Positions 13,300 through 17,717 of a DNA stretch of 17,717 nucleotides are shown piece by piece. Below the pieces are notes generated by a model. It saw only the letters and a program-made list of their open reading frames with translations, searched no databases and was not told the origin of the DNA. Position 1 is the first letter of the stretch, and each line of letters starts with the position of its first letter. The translations under genes and the position numbers were made by a program. Source of the DNA: CAXXFQ01 sp963674475 (GTDB lineage: Bacteria; Planctomycetota; Planctomycetia; Pirellulales; Thermoguttaceae); NCBI GenBank assembly GCA_963674475.2, contig CAXXFQ010000023.1, forward strand, positions 1-17,717. The letters run 5' to 3'.

Positions 13300-16251
13300 T
13301 CAGCTGTCCAGCACTTCCCGTATCTTTTCAGCCAAAGATTTCATGTTAAACGGTTTTTGGATGAAATTCACTCCCCGGTCGATAATACCGCGATGGGCTA
13401 TCACATTCGCGGGGTATCCGGACATGAAAACCGTCTTTATTTCGGATTTCAGCGACTCGATTATGCCCTGAAGTTCTTTGCCGTTCATGGTCGGCATTAC
13501 GACATCGGCCAGAAGCAGGTGGATGTCTTCTTCATAGTCTTCAGCCTGTACAATCGCCTCAGAGGGTGTATTGCATGCAATGACGTTGTAACCGTATCCG
13601 GTCAGCACTTTTTTTACGAGATTGAGAATATTCCGTTCATCCTCGACAATCATCACTGTCTCATCGCCATGAAGTGTATTTTCCGTTTTCTTTCTGGTAT
13701 CAAGGACATATTCTCCGAAAAAGCGGGGGAAATACACCGTGAATGTTGTTCCCATACCCGGTTCGCTGTAGACGTTGATGATACCGTCATTCTGTTTCAC
13801 AATGCCAAAGACGGTCGACAGGCCCAGTCCCGTTCCTTTTCCGTTTTCTTTCGTCGAGAAGAACGGTTCGAAGGCCTTGTCTTTTGTTTCCGCATCCATA
13901 CCACTCCCGGAATCTGAAAACAGCATCACCACGTAATCACCCGGTATTGCAAAGAGTTTATTTTCGAAGTATTCTTCATCCAATGTTATGTTTCGTGTTT
14001 CAATCGTGATCGTTCCCACTCCTTCAATAGCATCGCGGGCATTCACGGAGAAATTCATGAGAATCTGGTCTATCTGAGAAGGATCGATTTGTATGTTCCA
14101 TAAATTGTCGGCGAGTTGAGTACTGATATGGATATCTTCACCGATCAATCGTCCGAGTATCTTTTCCCGTGCACGGATAATCTCATTTAAATTCAGAACT
14201 TTTGGAGATACGATTTCCTTCCGGGAAAACGCCAGCAATTGCCGGGTAATTTTCGCCGCGCGATCCGCCGTGGTTTTGATTTCCAGGATGTCTTTATACA
14301 GGCCTTCTTCAGGATTGAGACTCATCAGGGCAAGTTCACTATTGCCGACAATGACCGTCAGAAGATTATTGAAATCATGAGCGACACCTCCGGCCAGCTG
14401 GCCTATAGCCTCCATTTTTTGTGAATGCCTGAGTTGTGTTTCGAGTTTTATCCTTTCCGTTTCTGCCCGCTTGCGTTCGGAAATGTCACGGGCGACAACG
14501 AGAACACCGGTCATTTCGCCGTTGACGACTATCGGTGATGAACTCACCTCAAACGGCACAATCTGTCCAATAGCACTTTTCGCCTCGATCTCGACGAGAT
14601 ACGTATCGGTGTTGCCATGAAATCGGTCCGACAGCAGGTTACGAACAGTCTCCAAATGTTTTTCGGTAACCAAATCGGCAACGCTTCTTCCAATGAACGC
14701 ATTCCCGTATAACCCCGTAAACGCCATCCCCGCTTTGTTCATGTAGGTTATTTCACCTTCCCTATTGTGAACGAGAATAATGTCATGGGCCGTTTCGGCA
14801 AGCAGCCGGTATCGCTCCTCGCTTTCATGGAGCGCCTCATTGGCCTTTCTGCTCTCAGTAATATCTCTTAGCACGGTAATAACACCTGTCACCTCACCTG
14901 ATTTGTTATAGTGAAGTCTGCCCAGATCTTCCAGCCAGCAAACGGAATCATTTATTTTATTTTGAAGACGAAACTGTGTTGGAAACTCTTCACCTGTCGA
15001 CAAGGTCTTTTCAAAATCACGATGCACCCGTTCTCTGTCTTCGGGAAAGATGAATTCCATGAAATTCCGTGAGGTGATCTCTTCCTGTTTGTAACCGTAC
15101 AATTTCACCTGAGGGCTTATATAATTCACAACACCCTTCGTGTCGATGGAAACGACGATATCCTGTATGTTTTCGGTTAACAAACGGTACTTTTCCTCGC
15201 TGAATCGCAGCGCTTCTTCCGCCTGCGTACGCTCGGCGATAAAGCGTGCCTGCTGCACATTCTGGAAAGCCATTGTGGACAGCTGATTGGCAAGGGTAAA
15301 GAGGACCCGGGCTATCTTCCCGAATTGTTTGCGCGACATAACGGGCACTTCCCGGAATGCCGCGGCACAAGCCCCTTCATCGGCCCCGATCTCACGCGCG
15401 TACTCTCGCATCTGTTCCTCGGTCTGGGTTTCATCACGCACCTGGCCGATCATCCAATTGGCGATGTGTCTCCCCCCGACCGAAATCGCGGCGCCGGCAT
15501 TACCGAGCCCGGCGCTCAAACATGGCTGAACGGTGGGCCCATCGGGATTGAAGCGCCCCATCGCGGTGTCGGATATCTTGCAGTTGGCGCGGCCTTTATC
15601 CGTCGCGCGAATGATCTCGTTGCACAGCCGACAAAAGTTACTGCCCCGGGTGATGGGTATTCCGTCAGTATTCGTAAGAAGCGCCGCCACTCCGGTTGCT
15701 TCGGCGAATTCATCCTGAAGGCGCTGGATATCGTCCAGGTTGAACAAATCCTCGAAAGCGAGACCGCCGGCTTCATCCAGGGGCCTGGTAAGGGCCATTA
15801 CACGCTTCTCCAGAGCCTCTTCTACTCGCTTGCGCTCGGTGATGTCTGTAGCGATTCCCTCAATAGCTATCGGAGTTCCACTCTTATCGCAAACGAGTAC
15901 GTTTCTTTGATATATCCACCTCGTATCGCCGGACTTATGTATTATCAAGTACTCATATGAGAGGGGCATTTCACCAGAAAGCATACATGCCCATTGTTTC
16001 TCAAAATAATCTTGCCAGTCGGGATGAATGATTTCCTTTATAAGCAACGGAGATTTATACAATTCTTCAGGAGTATATCCAGTCATGTCAGTCGATGCCG
16101 GGCTGACATAATCGACTTTACCATCAGGCAATAACATGCGAAACATCATGTCTTTGCTGTTTTCCACCAGGTTTCGAAGCTGTGTATTCTGTATACGCAG
16201 ATCATTCAATTCAGCAAGGAGCTGATACTTGTTTTTTTCAGTATCATTCAT
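13300..16251 (-). CDS. PAS/PocR hybrid sensor histidine kinase with receiver domain
   Basis: 983 residues from the ATG at 16251, which has GGAGG 7 bases upstream; a further ATG at 16290 lacks a site. Order: short coiled coil; PAS about 25-140; PocR-type ligand domain about 160-330 with Cys207, 210, 224 and 244 (FCRLC, ANC, QPC); PAS about 355-465; PAS about 475-590; HisKA with His625 in GGVAHDFNNLL; HATPase_c with Asn737 (N box), DSGSGMD (from 780) and GKGTGLGLS; C-terminal receiver with acceptor Asp916 (LLLADVVMP) and Lys966. All phosphotransfer residues are present. No transmembrane helix, so a cytosolic sensor. PocR domains are thought to bind small organic ligands. No response regulator or output gene adjoins it, and it ends convergent to the methyltransferase gene, 62 bases away. 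Confidence 0.92.
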   Translation of the reverse strand: MNDTEKNKYQLLAELNDLRIQNTQLRNLVENSKDMMFRMLLPDGKVDYVSPASTDMTGYTPEELYKSPLLIKEIIHPDWQDYFEKQWACMLSGEMPLSYEYLIIHKSGDTRWIYQRNVLVCDKSGTPIAIEGIATDITERKRVEEALEKRVMALTRPLDEAGGLAFEDLFNLDDIQRLQDEFAEATGVAALLTNTDGIPITRGSNFCRLCNEIIRATDKGRANCKISDTAMGRFNPDGPTVQPCLSAGLGNAGAAISVGGRHIANWMIGQVRDETQTEEQMREYAREIGADEGACAAAFREVPVMSRKQFGKIARVLFTLANQLSTMAFQNVQQARFIAERTQAEEALRFSEEKYRLLTENIQDIVVSIDTKGVVNYISPQVKLYGYKQEEITSRNFMEFIFPEDRERVHRDFEKTLSTGEEFPTQFRLQNKINDSVCWLEDLGRLHYNKSGEVTGVITVLRDITESRKANEALHESEERYRLLAETAHDIILVHNREGEITYMNKAGMAFTGLYGNAFIGRSVADLVTEKHLETVRNLLSDRFHGNTDTYLVEIEAKSAIGQIVPFEVSSSPIVVNGEMTGVLVVARDISERKRAETERIKLETQLRHSQKMEAIGQLAGGVAHDFNNLLTVIVGNSELALMSLNPEEGLYKDILEIKTTADRAAKITRQLLAFSRKEIVSPKVLNLNEIIRAREKILGRLIGEDIHISTQLADNLWNIQIDPSQIDQILMNFSVNARDAIEGVGTITIETRNITLDEEYFENKLFAIPGDYVVMLFSDSGSGMDAETKDKAFEPFFSTKENGKGTGLGLSTVFGIVKQNDGIINVYSEPGMGTTFTVYFPRFFGEYVLDTRKKTENTLHGDETVMIVEDERNILNLVKKVLTGYGYNVIACNTPSEAIVQAEDYEEDIHLLLADVVMPTMNGKELQGIIESLKSEIKTVFMSGYPANVIAHRGIIDRGVNFIQKPFNMKSLAEKIREVLDS

Positions 16252-16808
16252 ACGGGAGCCTCCAACAGGTAATTCCCAAATCATTTTCAATAAGGACTTG
16301 TATATCGGAAAAATGTTTCAACATATTTCATGTTATTTCATTCATGCTCTATTTATAAGCTTTATCCCCTGGAAAAACATGTCATTTACTTAAATATTGC
16401 ACTAATCAAATTGAAAAACATCAACGAGAAACAAACGTTTTTTAATATAAAATTCTGATTCAAGCTGAAAGGCATCGCAATCGTTCACTCCAGGTCAATA
16501 TCCCGGCAAAAAAATCTTGTCCGTGCACCGAGTCAAGACTGCGGGCGATTTCCGCTTTTTAAAATATCATTTTCATTTCATCATGGATATTTGCGGCTCA
16601 GACCTTTATACATACGATCGATATTTGACAAGCCGGGTTGTCGCCAGCCTCATATACTCCTTGAAGACGCCCGCCAAAAACGTTATCTTCAAAACTTGAA
16701 AACTCACAAAAAAGCAACGCATTAATAACAGCGACGTAATCCCCGCATGCCACAACCGCCTGTCGCACCGTCGCACGGCGGCGGGTGATCGCGTCCGAGG
16801 AAAATACG
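16252..16808. other. AT-rich intergenic region between divergent kinase and HDAC-like genes
   Basis: 557 bases without a convincing gene. The part next to the kinase is markedly AT-rich and contains the dyad ATGTTTCAACAT (16313-16324). The 90 bases before the HDAC-like gene turn GC-rich and hold a short tandem GTCGCACC/GTCGCAC (16762-16776). Promoters for both flanking genes are expected here, but no strong paired hexamers stood out. A 60-codon frame at 16517-16699 starts with GTG, has no ribosome site and no recognisable features. Confidence 0.5.
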
Positions 16809-17717
16809 ATGACCGGAATTCTCTACCACGGCGATTTCCTGAACCACAGCACCGGCATCGGCCATCCCGAGCGCCCCTCGCGAGTCAGCGCCATTCTCGA
16901 AGAGCTGAAAAAGGAAAAATACAAGGGGAAGCTTGTCTGGGAGGAGCCCAGGCTCGCCGAAATCGAGGAGATTGCCTTTGTCCACGGCCATGATTACATC
17001 GAGCGGGTCAAAAAAACCATCGAGCGGGGGCCCGCCAACCTCGATTCTCCCGACACTCCGGTATCCATCGGTTCCTGGCAGGCTGCTCTCAGGGCGGCCG
17101 GTGCGTTACTCACTGCCGTCGACGGTGTCATCGACGGGCGTTATACGACCGCCTTCTGCCCCGTGCGTCCTCCCGGACACCACGCCCGTTATTCCATGGC
17201 AATGGGGTTCTGCATTTTCAACAACATCGCCATCGCGGCCCGCTACCTCAAGCACAGGCACAACATACACAAGATTCTCATTGTCGATTTCGACGTTCAC
17301 CATTGCAACGGCACCGAGGAAATGCTCGCCGGCGACAACGATATCCTGCTCTTCAGCATTCACCAGCACCCCCACTATCCCGGCACCGGGATGGGCACCC
17401 GCCTGTACAGCCATTCCGGCGGCGTGCTGAACACGCCGGTTCCTCCCGGAGCAACGGTGGAAGACTACATGAAAGTTTTCAAGGGACAGCTTTCCGACCA
17501 GGTGAACATGTTCATGCCTGAATTCGTCCTCATGTCGGCGGGTTTCGACGCTCACGAAGACGATTCCCTCGGTGATATCAGGTTGACGACCGAGTCCTAC
17601 TACACCATGACGAAAGCGGTTGTGGACTTCGCGAATCTTTATTGCGACGGCAGGATCGTGTCCACCCTCGAAGGAGGTTACAACCTGGAGGCGCTGGCTG
17701 CATCGGCCGGACGGCAT
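16809..17717 (+). CDS. Histone-deacetylase-family amidohydrolase, partial (C-terminus off the right edge)
   Basis: 303 residues visible of an expected 340 or so; GAGG lies 8 bases before the ATG at 16809. Family motifs occur in order: GHPERPSR (18-25), RPPGHHA with the His pair 124-125, DFDVHHCNGT with zinc ligands Asp162 and His164, SAGFDAHEDD with Asp247, and LEGGYN with the transition-state Tyr291. This resembles bacterial class II-like HDACs, acetoin-utilisation (AcuC-like) proteins and acetylpolyamine amidohydrolases, which remove acyl groups from lysine or polyamines with zinc. No acuA or acs gene is nearby, so the substrate is undetermined. No signal peptide, so cytosolic. It is divergent from the hybrid kinase. 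Confidence 0.92.
   Translation, partial: MTGILYHGDFLNHSTGIGHPERPSRVSAILEELKKEKYKGKLVWEEPRLAEIEEIAFVHGHDYIERVKKTIERGPANLDSPDTPVSIGSWQAALRAAGALLTAVDGVIDGRYTTAFCPVRPPGHHARYSMAMGFCIFNNIAIAARYLKHRHNIHKILIVDFDVHHCNGTEEMLAGDNDILLFSIHQHPHYPGTGMGTRLYSHSGGVLNTPVPPGATVEDYMKVFKGQLSDQVNMFMPEFVLMSAGFDAHEDDSLGDIRLTTESYYTMTKAVVDFANLYCDGRIVSTLEGGYNLEALAASAGRH

Noticed and set aside
13192..13917. 241-codon plus-strand frame overlapping the methyltransferase end and the kinase 3' end
   Set aside because: It lies antisense to the receiver and HATPase domains of the kinase, whose motifs are unmistakable.
16517..16699. 60-codon frame in the AT-rich gap
   Set aside because: GTG start, no ribosome site and no recognisable features.

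Overview
The window comes from a moderately GC-rich bacterial genome with AT-rich intergenic gaps. No rRNA, tRNA, CRISPR array or insertion sequence was seen. One secreted protein ends in an NPFNPST...WDG...SGVY tail, the FlgD-like or type IX-type C-terminal domain common in the FCB group and related candidate phyla such as Latescibacterota. Together with several exported lipoproteins and a PocR-PAS hybrid kinase, this points to an uncultured FCB-type bacterium. That placement is inference only.

Left part (1-2344): a CGGC-domain protein runs off the left edge. Next is a threonine-3-dehydrogenase-type zinc dehydrogenase (tdh). An XRE-cupin regulator is transcribed divergently from tdh. The two divergent promoters appear to overlap head-on between 1644 and 1707. 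The regulator gene carries a single-base frameshift in a run of five C.

Central part (2490-11295, all minus strand): this is the distinctive region. In transcription order it holds a small Cys-rich coiled-coil protein, two Tat-type AGE-fold (N-acylglucosamine 2-epimerase-like) lipoproteins (C and B), a secreted beta-propeller protein with a C-terminal sorting-type domain, a third AGE-fold lipoprotein (A), and a lipoprotein joining two cupin-like domains to an SMP-30/gluconolactonase propeller. The three AGE paralogues are about 445 residues each. All keep the Arg, the His-x-x-Glu and the FHHPR motif expected of an active family member, but they carry export signals although the known enzymes are mostly cytosolic. 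RNA hairpins lie between several of these genes. I read the block as an envelope-located sugar epimerisation/isomerisation and sensing or binding locus of unknown substrate.

Right part (11561-17717): thyX (flavin-dependent thymidylate synthase) is followed by a stand-alone methyltetrahydrofolate methyltransferase-type protein, so two folate enzymes sit side by side. Convergent to them is a large hybrid histidine kinase (PAS, PocR, PAS, PAS, HisKA, HATPase, receiver). After a 557-base AT-rich gap, a histone-deacetylase-fold amidohydrolase runs off the right edge.
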